DNA from: Methylobacterium sp. FF17 | GTDB taxonomy: Bacteria; Pseudomonadota; Alphaproteobacteria; Rhizobiales; Beijerinckiaceae | Reading direction: 5' to 3' | Length of the DNA: 64,000 bases | Assembly: GCF_025813715.1 (NCBI RefSeq) | Contig: NZ_CP107532.1 | Span: forward strand, 3,674,001-3,738,000 | Made by a program: the position numbers and the translations under genes | Shown: positions 34,339 to 42,646 of the stretch, piece by piece | Layout: every line of letters begins with the position of its first letter | Numbering within the stretch: the stretch's first letter is position 1 | The notes under the pieces: model-generated | What the model saw: the letters and a program-made list of their open reading frames with translations, nothing else | The model's database searches: none | What the model was told of the DNA's origin: nothing

Positions 34339-34734
34339 TGTCAGAATGCTTCCCGGCCGCCAACTCATGAACGCCTTCGACGGCAATTCACCGGACACAT
34401 CGCAGGGGTATTCGGTCAACCGCCATTCTGTGGCCCGACCATCCTTGCGACCGCCGAAGCTGCCGCGAATAACCACTTCGGTAAAACCGTGGGCCACGAG
34501 TTCCTTGAACGCCTCGGCCGCCGTCGTTTTGCTGACGTGCATCTCTTCCGACACCTGCCGAATTGAGAGGACGAGGCGCCCGTTGTTCATGCCTTTGTAC
34601 TGCGCCTTAAGCAGCACGTAGAGGGCGCGGGCTTGGGGCGTTAGGTCTTTCCATGCCTCGCTGGCCAGAAGCCAATCGTAGAGCCGGACGTGAGGAGGCG
34701 CCTTGTTCGAGTTGCCCTTCTGGTCGCGCTTCAT
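34258..34734 (-). CDS. Winged-helix replication/regulatory protein
   Basis: A 158-residue protein. Residues about 15-105 form a winged HTH (LYDWLLASEAWKDLTPQARA, LSIRQVSEEMHVSKTTAAEA, FKELVAHGFTEV) like the DNA-binding domain of plasmid and phage Rep-type proteins. Its C-terminal tail is encoded by repeated DNA (SVPHTGLIGTHSGPSKS), so the gene end doubles as an iteron cluster. It may bind those repeats; inference. It is transcribed in the small-gene run. Confidence 0.65.
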   Translation of the reverse strand: MKRDQKGNSNKAPPHVRLYDWLLASEAWKDLTPQARALYVLLKAQYKGMNNGRLVLSIRQVSEEMHVSKTTAAEAFKELVAHGFTEVVIRGSFGGRKDGRATEWRLTEYPCDVSGELPSKAFMSWRPGSILTVRPEGRSVPHTGLIGTHSGPSKSLRA

Positions 34735-34982
34735 GCGGCGCCCCCGTGGCTTAGAAGCAGCCGCCAGAGATGTGCACGCACAGCGCCCTGATAGCTCGCC
34801 ACCTCCGACCGGATCATGTCATCGGCGACGCCCTTCTTACGGAGCCCATCCTCAAGCCGTCGTAGCTGTTCACGGAGATGCCCCTCGGCGTGGTTGCGAG
34901 GTAGCGAGACCATGTATGCAGCCGTCTTGCGGATCTGCGGCAGGCGCCGTGCAAACCTAAAGGGAATGATTGTCGCGCTCAT
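34731..34982 (-). CDS. DUF6074-like small protein
   Basis: An 83-residue protein following the DUF6074 pattern: ATIIPFRFARRLPQIRK at the start, a helical core with HLREQLRRLEDGLRKKGVAD and an ending WRLLLSHGGAA. The family is small, of unknown function, and common in alphaproteobacterial mobile regions. It overlaps both neighbours by 4 bp. Confidence 0.65.
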   Translation of the reverse strand: MSATIIPFRFARRLPQIRKTAAYMVSLPRNHAEGHLREQLRRLEDGLRKKGVADDMIRSEVASYQGAVRAHLWRLLLSHGGAA

Positions 34983-35425
34983 GATGCGCCCGCCTTCATC
35001 GTCGCGAGGTCGAGAACCGCCGCAGCGCCTGCTTGAAACGAGTCCGCACGAAGCTTCTCCACCAAGGGCAGATCGGTCAGTGGGTATAGCTCCTGAAGGT
35101 CGCCCTCGGCTTCGATAAAGCCACTCAGTGCTTCCACGGCTTCAGGGTAGGTTCGAGGTATTGGCTCACCGACGTGATCATCAAGGATTAGGAACAGTGC
35201 CTGCATGTGAGGAGGCAAGGCGCCTTCCAGCACACCAGCGAGGTCGCAAATCTCAGTCAGGGAATAGTCGCGCCCGAAAAAGCAAACAGTTGGCTCCGGG
35301 TCGTACTCGCGGCGGCCTGTCTCCGAGTAGACCACGCCCCACTGGCCTTGGCGTTCGTTACTTCGGCGCCAGCCTAATAACTTCACGGCGGCTGTGTGGA
35401 ACGCTTCGCGGAGGTCAGCGGTCAT
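34979..35425 (-). CDS. Hypothetical protein
   Basis: A 148-residue protein, helical with an acidic second half (YPEAVEALSGFIEAEGDLQE). The N-terminal WRRSNERQGQWGVVYSETGR is distinctive but unknown to me. ATG overlaps at both ends place it firmly in the operon. Confidence 0.55.
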   Translation of the reverse strand: MTADLREAFHTAAVKLLGWRRSNERQGQWGVVYSETGRREYDPEPTVCFFGRDYSLTEICDLAGVLEGALPPHMQALFLILDDHVGEPIPRTYPEAVEALSGFIEAEGDLQELYPLTDLPLVEKLRADSFQAGAAAVLDLATMKAGAS

Positions 35426-35667
35426 GCCGCCCGCTCCTGGCTCTCAATCCACGCCAGGATCGTGGAGCGCCGGGCGCACACAGTGCCCCCCAGCTTGAAC
35501 ATCGGCGCGCCGAGCTTGTCCTTCGCGTGATAGACTCGGCGCTTGTTCGTCTCTGACGAGTCTCCGAACATGAATTCGGCGATAGCATCAGCGCCGCTCA
35601 TTAAATCCTCAGAAAGCCGCAAGCCGCTCCCATTCGCCCCAGAGAGGGGCGTTACAGTTTTCAACAT
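35422..35667 (-). CDS. Small DNA-binding (excisionase-like) protein
   Basis: An 81-residue protein. The second half (AIAEFMFGDSSETNKRRVYH, KLGAPMFKLGGTVCARRS, WIES) has the winged HTH shape of excisionase/AlpA-type proteins that pair with tyrosine integrases. A shorter start at 35601 is possible. It lies 760 bp from the integrase on the opposite strand, so it could be the directionality factor; inference. Confidence 0.55.
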   Translation of the reverse strand: MLKTVTPLSGANGSGLRLSEDLMSGADAIAEFMFGDSSETNKRRVYHAKDKLGAPMFKLGGTVCARRSTILAWIESQERAA

Positions 35668-35679
35668 TTCGAGATCCCT

Positions 35680-36324
35680 CTAGGTTGTGAGGAGCTTTCC
35701 GACCGCGGAAAGAGTGTCATCACCAATTATGGTTAGGTCTTTTCTGCCTTCACCTTGTGACCACAACAGCTTTCTGTTCCAAAAATGGGCGAAGACGAGA
35801 TTGGTTTCCCAGGCCAGCCATCCGAATGGATTGCTCGGCGATGGCGGTGTCGACTCTGACAACCTGATATAGGCTGCAGATGATGGTCTCCCGAAGCCGA
35901 TCTCAAACCGCAAAAAGTCACTATCTACGAAGCCTCGCCAGATTGGAGTGTTCGCTTCGCTTAGCTTGTGAGCCTCAAGTACGAGTTCGAACGCCTCGGC
36001 AAAACGTACTTCTGCAGCCGTAATCCTTCCCAGCAAACCGCCACCTTCGAATCTGATGGAGGACGGACTTATATATAGTTCTCTAAAAGTTTTAACTGCT
36101 TCAGGCGCATCTTTTGCCAATGAACAGGCGTTCACTGCAATCAAAAGATTTGCCGCGTCTGTCGTTGACATTTGCGCAGCAGCTCGGCCCCTGCCGTGCT
36201 TCGAAATCAAACCAGCATCACGAAGATACTGACCGATTCCCGTCACGGTCATCTCGCTGATGCTCTCAGCTTCAGCGATTGTGCGAACCAAGTCTCTGAA
36301 CAAAGCCATCGTACGACTCGACAT
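35680..36324 (-). CDS. Hypothetical protein near integrase, A/T-richer
   Basis: A 214-residue soluble protein with an N-terminal helical part that may be a helix-turn-helix (SEMTVTGIGQYLRDAGLISK). The rest is unrecognised. Its DNA is visibly richer in A and T than the flanking genes, which fits recent acquisition. It starts the minus-strand run and is divergent from the integrase. Confidence 0.55.
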   Translation of the reverse strand: MSSRTMALFRDLVRTIAEAESISEMTVTGIGQYLRDAGLISKHGRGRAAAQMSTTDAANLLIAVNACSLAKDAPEAVKTFRELYISPSSIRFEGGGLLGRITAAEVRFAEAFELVLEAHKLSEANTPIWRGFVDSDFLRFEIGFGRPSSAAYIRLSESTPPSPSNPFGWLAWETNLVFAHFWNRKLLWSQGEGRKDLTIIGDDTLSAVGKLLTT

Positions 36325-36427
36325 TAAGGATAATTCCGAGAGAGCGTCAATCCACTATCTGGAAAATTCTGAAAGAAACGTGTTACGGTCCTACCCGCCG
36401 GTATGACACCGGCTGGTGAGGTACGAA

Positions 36428-37546
36428 ATGGCGACGATCAGGAAGCGAACGCTGCCGAGCGGAAAAATCGTCTGGCTGGCGGGGTATGTTGACGGGGGAG
36501 GGAAGAGGCGCTTTCGACAGTTCCCTACCCGGAAGGAAGCAGACGGCTTCCTCCTCCAGGCACGAACGCAAGTAGCCGCAGGGGTGCACACGCCCGACAG
36601 CGTGTCGCCGACTGTCGCCGAGGCGGCAGAGCTATGGCTGAAGCGGTGCGAGCGGGACAAGCTTGAGCGGACAACGGTGCTTCAGTACCGAGGGCACCTG
36701 ACGCACCACATCGGTCCGCAACTCGGCGCAGTGAAGCTTTCTCGTCTGACGGTGCCGCTCATCAACGAGTTCGCTGACAACCTGCTCACGGCCGGACGGT
36801 CGCGTGTGTTGGTCTCTCGCGTGATGGTCAGCCTGTCGTCGATCGTGACGGAGGCGCAGCGGCGCGGGCTGGTGACGGCGAACAATGTACGCAGCGCCAA
36901 GCCCATTCGGCGATCCAGCCGCGAGGACGCACGACCCGATATGCCTACGCGGGAGGAGCTGAAGACGATCATCGACGCGACGCCGGGACAATGGCGGCCG
37001 CTCATCCTCACTGCGATCTTCACAGGCCTGCGCGGCTCTGAACTCCGGGGGCTGCTCTGGGATGACGTAGATCTGCGAAAGGGCGTGTTGCACGTCAGGC
37101 GCCGTGCCGACCGGTTCAACGCATTCGGTCCACCGAAGTCGAAGGCAGGCACGCGGGACATCCCGCTTCCGCCGACGCTGCTGATCACGCTGAAGGCTTG
37201 GAAACTCGCCTGCCCAAACGGCCCCCTAGGGCTCGTGTTTCCCACGGTCGCCGGCACGGTGCAGGGGCACGCCAACATCCTCCATCGCTGCTTCTGGCCG
37301 CTCCAGGAAGCGGCTGGCATCACCGTGCCGGGCAAGGACGGAAAGCCGGAAGCGAAGTTCTCCCTGCACGCCTTGCGGCACGCCGCGGCCGCGCTCTGGA
37401 TAGGGCAGGGGCTATCGCCGAAACGGATTCAGACACTGATGGGCCACGCCTCGATCGCTCAGACGTTTGATCAGTATGGCTACCTGTTCGAGGCTCGAGA
37501 CGACGAAGCGGCCTTGCTGGCAGGCGTGGAAAAGGGGCTGCTCTGA
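36428..37546 (+). CDS. Tyrosine recombinase (site-specific integrase)
   Basis: A 372-residue phage-type integrase. The N-terminal arm-binding domain is ATIRKRTLPSGKIVWLAGYV, the core-binding SAM-like domain is about 60-160, and the catalytic domain has R202 (FTGLRGSELRGLLW), K239 (PPKSKAGTRDIPLP), H314-x2-R317 (HALRHAAA), H340 (MGHASIAQ) and the nucleophile Y350 (FDQYGYL). All catalytic residues are present. It ends 65 bp before attR and should drive integration and excision of the island at tRNA-Lys. ATG 36428 has GAGG 6 nt upstream. Confidence 0.93.
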   Translation: MATIRKRTLPSGKIVWLAGYVDGGGKRRFRQFPTRKEADGFLLQARTQVAAGVHTPDSVSPTVAEAAELWLKRCERDKLERTTVLQYRGHLTHHIGPQLGAVKLSRLTVPLINEFADNLLTAGRSRVLVSRVMVSLSSIVTEAQRRGLVTANNVRSAKPIRRSSREDARPDMPTREELKTIIDATPGQWRPLILTAIFTGLRGSELRGLLWDDVDLRKGVLHVRRRADRFNAFGPPKSKAGTRDIPLPPTLLITLKAWKLACPNGPLGLVFPTVAGTVQGHANILHRCFWPLQEAAGITVPGKDGKPEAKFSLHALRHAAAALWIGQGLSPKRIQTLMGHASIAQTFDQYGYLFEARDDEAALLAGVEKGLL

Positions 37547-37554
37547 AGCCACCC

Positions 37555-37572
37555 GCAACACCAACGCAACAC
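37555..37572. promoter_or_regulatory. Possible integrase arm-type sites, right end
   Basis: Two direct GCAACAC copies at 37555-37561 and 37566-37572, inside attR, match the heptamers next to attL. Confidence 0.4.
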
Positions 37573-37610
37573 GACGGGCATAAGCCCTTGTGAGTACGGG
37601 ATTTTTCCTA

Positions 37611-37657
37611 GACTTTTAATCTGTAGGTCCTGGGTTCGAGTCCCAGCGCGCTCACCA
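37611..37657 (+). repeat. attR (duplicated tRNA-Lys 3' half)
   Basis: GACTTTTAATCTGTAGGTC followed by the T arm CTGGG-TTCGAGT-CCCAG, then CGCGCTC and ACCA. There is no 5' tRNA half upstream, so it is not a gene. In the usual integration model it carries the original host T arm. Confidence 0.88.
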
Positions 37658-37712
37658 CTTCCCCGCCGTCCCGTTCGCGATCCCAATGCCGACACCGGTT
37701 TTGGGACGGCCC

Positions 37713-37832
37713 TCAGATGGCCAAGCCGCGCCCGAAGTAGCCCAGCACCAGCAAGCCGGCGACGACGACGAACAGGATGTAGAACTTCACGCCGAAGATC
37801 TGACGCGTCCACCAAACGCCCTCAGGGGTCAT
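37713..37832 (-). CDS. Small single-pass membrane protein
   Basis: A 39-residue frame: MTPEGVWWTRQIFGVKFYIL, then a hydrophobic run (FVVVAGLLVLGYFG) and a short basic end. One membrane segment is clear. GGGAGAG lies 5 nt before ATG 37832, so the frame is likely translated. It is just outside the island and may be a host small membrane protein. Function unknown. Confidence 0.6.
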   Translation of the reverse strand: MTPEGVWWTRQIFGVKFYILFVVVAGLLVLGYFGRGLAI

Positions 37833-37958
37833 TCAGGCTCTCCCACCCGTTCGAGCGCCGGCGGCGCCTGTCGTTCGAGGGCGAAGCCTACCACGTCCCG
37901 CCAGCCTCCGCCTGTATCCTCTGCCGGCTCAGTGTTGGCATCCGCGCCAGGGTCTCGT

Positions 37959-39131
37959 CTATCGGCCCCCGAGCGAGGCCGGTTGGCCCGGCAGGGACAC
38001 GCGGTGTCCGGTATCGACCAGGGTATCATCGGAGACCCGGTAGACGCCGAGCGTGCGATCGACGTAGTTGCCCACATAGACGTACGCGCCGGATGGGCTG
38101 AACAGGATGCCCTGGGTCACCGCCCCCGCCTCGGCTTCCGAGACGCGCCGGACCGTGCCACCCGGATCGATGGCGATCAGCGCCACGAGGCCGGTCGGCG
38201 TATAGGCCGGGCTGGCCTGCGGCGCGCTCGCGCCGCGCACCACCGATACGGCCGCGTGGCGCCCATCGGGCGCGATCGCCAGCGCCTCCGGCGTATCCCC
38301 GATCCCGAGGTGATCGACCACCACCGGCCGGGCCCGGTCGGCGCGGATCACGCTCACCGTATCGGCGTGACCGTCACTCGGCTCAGGGCCGGTATTGGCG
38401 GTGAGGGCCACGGTTCCGTCCGGTGTCACGGCGAGCCCATAGGTTCCGGGTCCGACCGGCAGGTCGAGGCTGCGGTCGTAACGCAGGGTCGCGCCGTCGA
38501 TGGTGAGGACGCCGATCTTCGCGGCCTTGTTCTTGGCGACGAAGGCGCGTTTGCCATCGGGTGCGAACGCCACCGCGGCGGCTTCGTCGCCGATATCCAC
38601 GGTCGCGGTGGGACGCACGGTCGTGCCCCGGATCGTCAGGGCCGTGACGCTGCGCCCCTCGCGATTCGCGACCAGGGCAAGGTCGCCGGCCGGGTTGATC
38701 GCGATGCCGGACGGCTGCAGCCCCACCACGACGGTCTCGACGAGGCGGGGCGGAGTCGCGGCAAGATCGATCACGTGGAGCCGGTCGTCGGCATGCGCGT
38801 ACCACGCCGTGCCGTCCCGGCGCATCAGGACGGAGCTCGCCACCAGCCCGACCCGGCCATCCGGCGTGATCCGCAGATTGGTCGGCGGACCATAGACCGA
38901 GTTGTCGAGGGGCAGGGTGTGGACGAGGCGGGGCCGGGCCTCGTCGCTGACATCCAGGATTCCCACCGCGTCCTGTCCGTTCGGACCGTTGCGACCGCCC
39001 TCGGCCTCGAAGAACGTCTTCCCGTCGAGGCCCACGAGAATGAAGGCGGGCGCGTCGGCGGCGAGCGCCGGCGGGATCGCGAGGAGAAGGAGCGCGGCGG
39101 CCCGGATTGCGGATGCGAAGGGGGATCTCAT
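37959..39131 (-). CDS. Periplasmic YncE-like beta-propeller protein
   Basis: A 390-residue protein with a signal peptide (RSPFASAIRAAALLLLAIPP to ALA). The mature part is built of propeller repeats with the PDGxxAxVxxxxxxxVxV pattern (TPDGRVGLVASS, NPAGDLALVANREG, APDGKRAFVAKN, SPSGAYVYVGNYVDRTLGVY), as in YncE/YVTN and lactonase-like proteins. No catalytic site can be read. ATG 39131 begins the signal; the long upstream frame is non-coding. Confidence 0.82.
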   Translation of the reverse strand: MRSPFASAIRAAALLLLAIPPALAADAPAFILVGLDGKTFFEAEGGRNGPNGQDAVGILDVSDEARPRLVHTLPLDNSVYGPPTNLRITPDGRVGLVASSVLMRRDGTAWYAHADDRLHVIDLAATPPRLVETVVVGLQPSGIAINPAGDLALVANREGRSVTALTIRGTTVRPTATVDIGDEAAAVAFAPDGKRAFVAKNKAAKIGVLTIDGATLRYDRSLDLPVGPGTYGLAVTPDGTVALTANTGPEPSDGHADTVSVIRADRARPVVVDHLGIGDTPEALAIAPDGRHAAVSVVRGASAPQASPAYTPTGLVALIAIDPGGTVRRVSEAEAGAVTQGILFSPSGAYVYVGNYVDRTLGVYRVSDDTLVDTGHRVSLPGQPASLGGR

Positions 39132-39207
39132 CCCGCCCACATAGGGCACTGGGGCTCGAGGACCCGCCCGGCGCCACCCGGTGTTGCAACGGGGCACTCC
39201 GAGCCGA

Positions 39208-39417
39208 TCAGGCGTCCCCCTCCGGTCCGGCGCCCCGGACATAACCGTAGGAGATCCGTCGCTCCGCCACAGCCAGCCGCGTCTCGAGGCTGAGCACATC
39301 CTCGATCGCGTGCCGGAGGGCCCGGCGCACATCCCCGTTCGCGGCATCCTCATAGGCCAGGGCGATGACCTCGGCTTCTCCCATGGCGGCGATCTCCGCG
39401 ATCTGCGCAGCAGTCAT
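39208..39417 (-). CDS. Small hypothetical helical protein
   Basis: A 69-residue protein: TAAQIAEIAAMGEAEVIALA, then VRRALRHAIEDVLSLETRLA and a short tail. It is wholly helical with coiled-coil character. AAGGGA precedes ATG 39417 by about 10 nt. No family is recognised. Confidence 0.5.
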   Translation of the reverse strand: MTAAQIAEIAAMGEAEVIALAYEDAANGDVRRALRHAIEDVLSLETRLAVAERRISYGYVRGAGPEGDA

Positions 39418-39948
39418 TGGCCCGTCCCTTGTGAGTACAAATAAGGAACACACCGTTCGATAGCCGGGGTCAAACGCTTCGTTCAGGGCCTGTGCAGACC
39501 GGGGACAAGCCGCAGCAGATCCTTGCTGGGGGGAGCGTGACGCTCGGCGGGGTCGATCGCGGGACCGTGCTTCCGAAAGTACCGGAACGCTGTCCCCAGG
39601 ATACCTCGGAGCCACGAAGGCAGCTCGGTCCCACCCCTGGGCAGGTGTGCGGAACCACTGCCAAGAACCCCTGCCGAGGGCCAACGCGCACCAGACCGCA
39701 AATTATACTTTCATGCTGGCAAAATTATTTTTGAGTATCGTTTCCAACATATCAACATTCGTGCGTTCAGTGCATAACTCTATAGGCGCGAACCCGACCG
39801 GGTGCACTCGGGAAGTGCAATATATCGTCCAGAGCTACCCGAGCCAGGCAATATGCTGCGCTGCAAAATGAGCACGTCGCATCGCACAAAAATGTGGTTC
39901 AATCTCCTTCACAGACAGCGTCCTGCCTGACCGATCCGGAGATTTCAG
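39418..39948. other. Gene-free stretch with an A/T-rich part
   Basis: No supported gene. The 39700-39790 part is A/T-rich (CAAAATTATTTTTGAGTATC), likely the promoter region of the exported protein at 39949. A minus-strand frame at 39483-39701 looks protein-like at its end but has no start or context. Confidence 0.4.
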
Positions 39949-40194
39949 ATGCGTAACACCCCCATCCTCGCCTTGACCCTGCTCGTCTCGGCCGTCTGCG
40001 GCGCGGGCGCGGCCATCGCTGACGAGTCCCTCTACCTGACCCCCCCGCTGTTCCGTGAGCAGGCGCGCGAGATCCAGCAGGTGCGTCGCGCCAGCGAGCT
40101 CACCACCACGCCCCAGCCGGTCTCCTCCAGCCGCCCCGCAGCGCCCCGCAGCGTGCAGAGGGTTGCGGACGCCGAGACGACCACCGCTCGCTGA
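39949..40194 (+). CDS. Small exported protein, hypothetical
   Basis: An 81-residue protein with a signal peptide (MRNTPILALTLLVSAVCGAG to AIA). The mature part (DESLYLTPPLFREQAREIQQ) is polar, with a Pro/Ser tail. No family is known to me. Confidence 0.6.
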   Translation: MRNTPILALTLLVSAVCGAGAAIADESLYLTPPLFREQAREIQQVRRASELTTTPQPVSSSRPAAPRSVQRVADAETTTAR

Positions 40195-40352
40195 ACCGGA
40201 CGGCAGCCGCCCAGCGCTGCCGCCAGCCCGAGGTGCCGCGTCGAACGCCGCACCTCGGAGAATTCTCTGCAGTGCAGCGATGTGAACGCCGCTGCAGTTC
40301 GATCGCGCTCGACGGATGCCGGCCTCACCAGCGGATGAGGCCAAGGCGAGGC

Positions 40353-40577
40353 TCAGCGCTCGGCCTGCTCCGCAGCGCGCAGGAGCCAGAGCGCAAGATC
40401 GCGCGCGGCGTCCGGTGAGAGCTCTACGCTGCAGGTGGCGCCGAACCCGGTCTCCGCGACAGCGGCCCAGGGCTGTTCGATCGCGACCGTCACGCCGCCC
40501 TCCGTCGCCGTTGCCGTCAGAGTGTCGCCCGCCGTACGGTCGTCCGTGAACGTGTGCGCTGGCTTCCAGGCGCTCAT
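40353..40577 (-). CDS. Small hypothetical protein
   Basis: A 74-residue protein: SAWKPAHTFTDDRTAGDTLT, then VTVAIEQPWAAVAETGFGAT, and a C-terminal helix with RDLALWLLRAAEQA. It is a beta-sandwich-like small protein of unknown function. ATG 40577 is chosen because the longer upstream frame is non-coding in character. Confidence 0.5.
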   Translation of the reverse strand: MSAWKPAHTFTDDRTAGDTLTATATEGGVTVAIEQPWAAVAETGFGATCSVELSPDAARDLALWLLRAAEQAER

Positions 40578-41108
40578 CGGGCTTGCCCCATACAGTTGTC
40601 GATGTGACGCAAACGACGCCGGGTGCCATCCTATTCCGGGTCTCGAATTGCGGACCCCGGGACAGCGGGCACCTCGCCATCGGCACGCCCGCTCCGGACG
40701 CCCGGAGCTCCCAGATCCAAGACGGAACGGCGCTGCACGCCGGTTCGCGGCGCGCACCCCACAGGCGCGAGGTGCTCGGTATTCCGCCCCGCGCTCGGTC
40801 GACGCCCCACCCACGCGACCATCCATCACCGCTCCGCGACACGGAGCACCAGAGCCTGGGCACCGCTATTCTGGATTAGGCCAAAATATCCAGCCTTGAC
40901 CTCTGCTTTGTGACGACATCTAGATGCTGTCTCAGCGAGACCGTATGTCGGCACAACACCTGCGAACCTCAGATCAGTCCTTGAAACTCAACCCGACCTT
41001 CGAGGCCGAACCTTGCGGGGATCACTCGTCAGGCTTCGATGACGGCGTACGTTGCTCGCCCGATCTTTGCCGAAGCACGCTGTTGCAGATGAGGCCGCAG
41101 GCTACAGA
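40578..41108. other. Intergenic stretch, no gene seen
   Basis: Overlapping frames on both strands lack start sites, signals or known patterns. The A/T content rises near 40880-40930. Confidence 0.4.
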
Positions 41109-41663
41109 ATGATTGCTCATCCGCCCCTCGTGAGCACGGCGCTCGGCCTCGCGGTCCTGCTCTCCCTCTCCAGTGCGTCGGCCCTCACGGTGGAGGAGCG
41201 ATGGCGGGCCGAGGATCTGAAATGGCGTCGGATCAGCGCCTCCGTCTGCGTGGAGTGCGGCAGACCCCAGCGAGCCAAGACGTATGCGGTCCTGGTCGAT
41301 CCGATCGCCGTTCTTGAGCGGAAGCCGTCACCGACATCCCGCACCCTCGACCTGCGACGTGCAGGAACCGTCGTCACCGCGAGGGTGACGGACCGGACCC
41401 TGGTGCCACGCTACCGCAAGCGCGCGATCAGCTACGCGCAATTGTTGAAGCGTCGACGCCTCGCGAAGATCCTGCAGGCTCGCCGCTACGCCGCCGTGAT
41501 CAGCCGCCGCAGGGCGCAAGCTGCCGCGGCCCAAGCGGCCCTGGCCCAAGCGGCCCTGGCCCAGGCCGCCGCGGCACAGGCTGCGGCAAGTCAGGCCGCC
41601 GCCCGGGCGGCGACCGTCAGCAACGAGGTCGAACTCGGCACCTTGCGTTGGGAGTCGGAGTAG
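41109..41663 (+). CDS. Exported Ala/Gln-repeat protein
   Basis: A 184-residue protein with a signal peptide (PPLVSTALGLAVLLSLSSAS). A basic middle (SYAQLLKRRRLAKILQARRY) leads to a C-terminal repeat of the type AAxAQAALAQ, forming an uninterrupted Ala/Gln helix. The central SVCVECGRPQ has two Cys. It may attach to the envelope; function unknown. ATG 41109 begins the signal. Confidence 0.6.
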   Translation: MIAHPPLVSTALGLAVLLSLSSASALTVEERWRAEDLKWRRISASVCVECGRPQRAKTYAVLVDPIAVLERKPSPTSRTLDLRRAGTVVTARVTDRTLVPRYRKRAISYAQLLKRRRLAKILQARRYAAVISRRRAQAAAAQAALAQAALAQAAAAQAAASQAAARAATVSNEVELGTLRWESE

Positions 41664-41797
41664 CGGCTGGGCAATGGACACGCGCATTCCCGGCTCAAGG
41701 TTCCCGCCACGCTCAGGTATCCCGGGCCTCGACCGGCCCTCGGATCCATGAGCCCGACTCTCGTCCCGGATGATCGCGCCCCACGTCGTTCCGGCCG

Positions 41798-42586
41798 ATG
41801 ATCACGCGACGCGTCATCGGTGCATTCCTGGCGGCGGGGACGAACCGGCGAGGGTGGTCGCTCCGGGCCGGCGCCGCCTGCGCCTCCCTCACCCTGCATG
41901 CCGGCGGCATCATCGGCACCGTCGCGCTGGCCCCGACATCACCGTCGACCATCCCCGGCATACCCGCCCTGGAGGTGACGCTCGAGGTGACCGGCCTTCC
42001 CGGAGAGGGGCAGCCGGGGCTTGCGGACGCGGAGCCCCAGGATACCCCGGTCGCTCCGGCGCAGGATATCCCGGACGAAGCCCGCGTCGCCCCGGAACCG
42101 CCTTCGAATCCCGACACGGATCCGGCCCCCATCGGCGAAACGGCGAGTCCGCCAGAGCTCACAGGAAAGGCCGAGGTGCATGAGACATCCGCCTTTCCGG
42201 CAACGGAGGCCTCGCTCCCGGGTTCGGAGGGCACGGGCGATACCGTTCATCCCGACCTGGCGAACCCGGGCGCCGGACGCAACGCGGAGCGGGATCTGCG
42301 GAAGTGGGAGAAGCGGCTCCTGGTCCACCTGAACCGCTTCAAGCGCTATCCGGGCGACGCATCCCAGGCCACCGGCGAAGTCACGCTGACCTTCACGCTG
42401 GATCGTTCGGGTCACATCGTCAGTGCGGCCGTCCGGCGGAGTTCCGGCGATCCGGCCTTCGATCAAGCGGCACTCGGCATGATGCTGCGCTCCGACCCGG
42501 TCCCCCGTCCCCCGGCCCAGGTGACGCGGGAGGGGCTGATCTTTACCGTTCCCGTCACGTTCCGCTCGCGGAAGCCCGGGCGCTGA
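41798..42586 (+). CDS. TonB-family energy transducer
   Basis: A 262-residue protein. A membrane segment near 25-47 (RAGAACASLTLHAGGIIGTV) anchors it, a Pro/Glu/Asp-rich periplasmic linker spans about 65-165, and a TonB C-terminal domain follows (RLLVHLNRFKRYPGDASQAT, LTFTLDRSGHIVSAAV, SSGDPAFDQAALGM). TonB couples the proton gradient, through ExbB and ExbD, to outer-membrane receptors. No exbB/exbD or receptor gene is nearby, so it works with distant partners. Confidence 0.82.
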   Translation: MITRRVIGAFLAAGTNRRGWSLRAGAACASLTLHAGGIIGTVALAPTSPSTIPGIPALEVTLEVTGLPGEGQPGLADAEPQDTPVAPAQDIPDEARVAPEPPSNPDTDPAPIGETASPPELTGKAEVHETSAFPATEASLPGSEGTGDTVHPDLANPGAGRNAERDLRKWEKRLLVHLNRFKRYPGDASQATGEVTLTFTLDRSGHIVSAAVRRSSGDPAFDQAALGMMLRSDPVPRPPAQVTREGLIFTVPVTFRSRKPGR

Positions 42587-42646
42587 GTCCGATGCCGGAC
42601 TTCAGCGTTTTCCACCGCGAGCCGGGGCGCCGTCCGGCACGATCCC

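Noticed and set aside
37611..37657. Second tRNA-Lys gene
   Set aside because: Only the 3' half is present; there is no acceptor 5' strand or D arm. It is the attachment repeat.
39483..39701. Protein-like short minus frame, possible transposase scrap
   Set aside because: No inverted repeats, start site or family motif could be found; too short to support.
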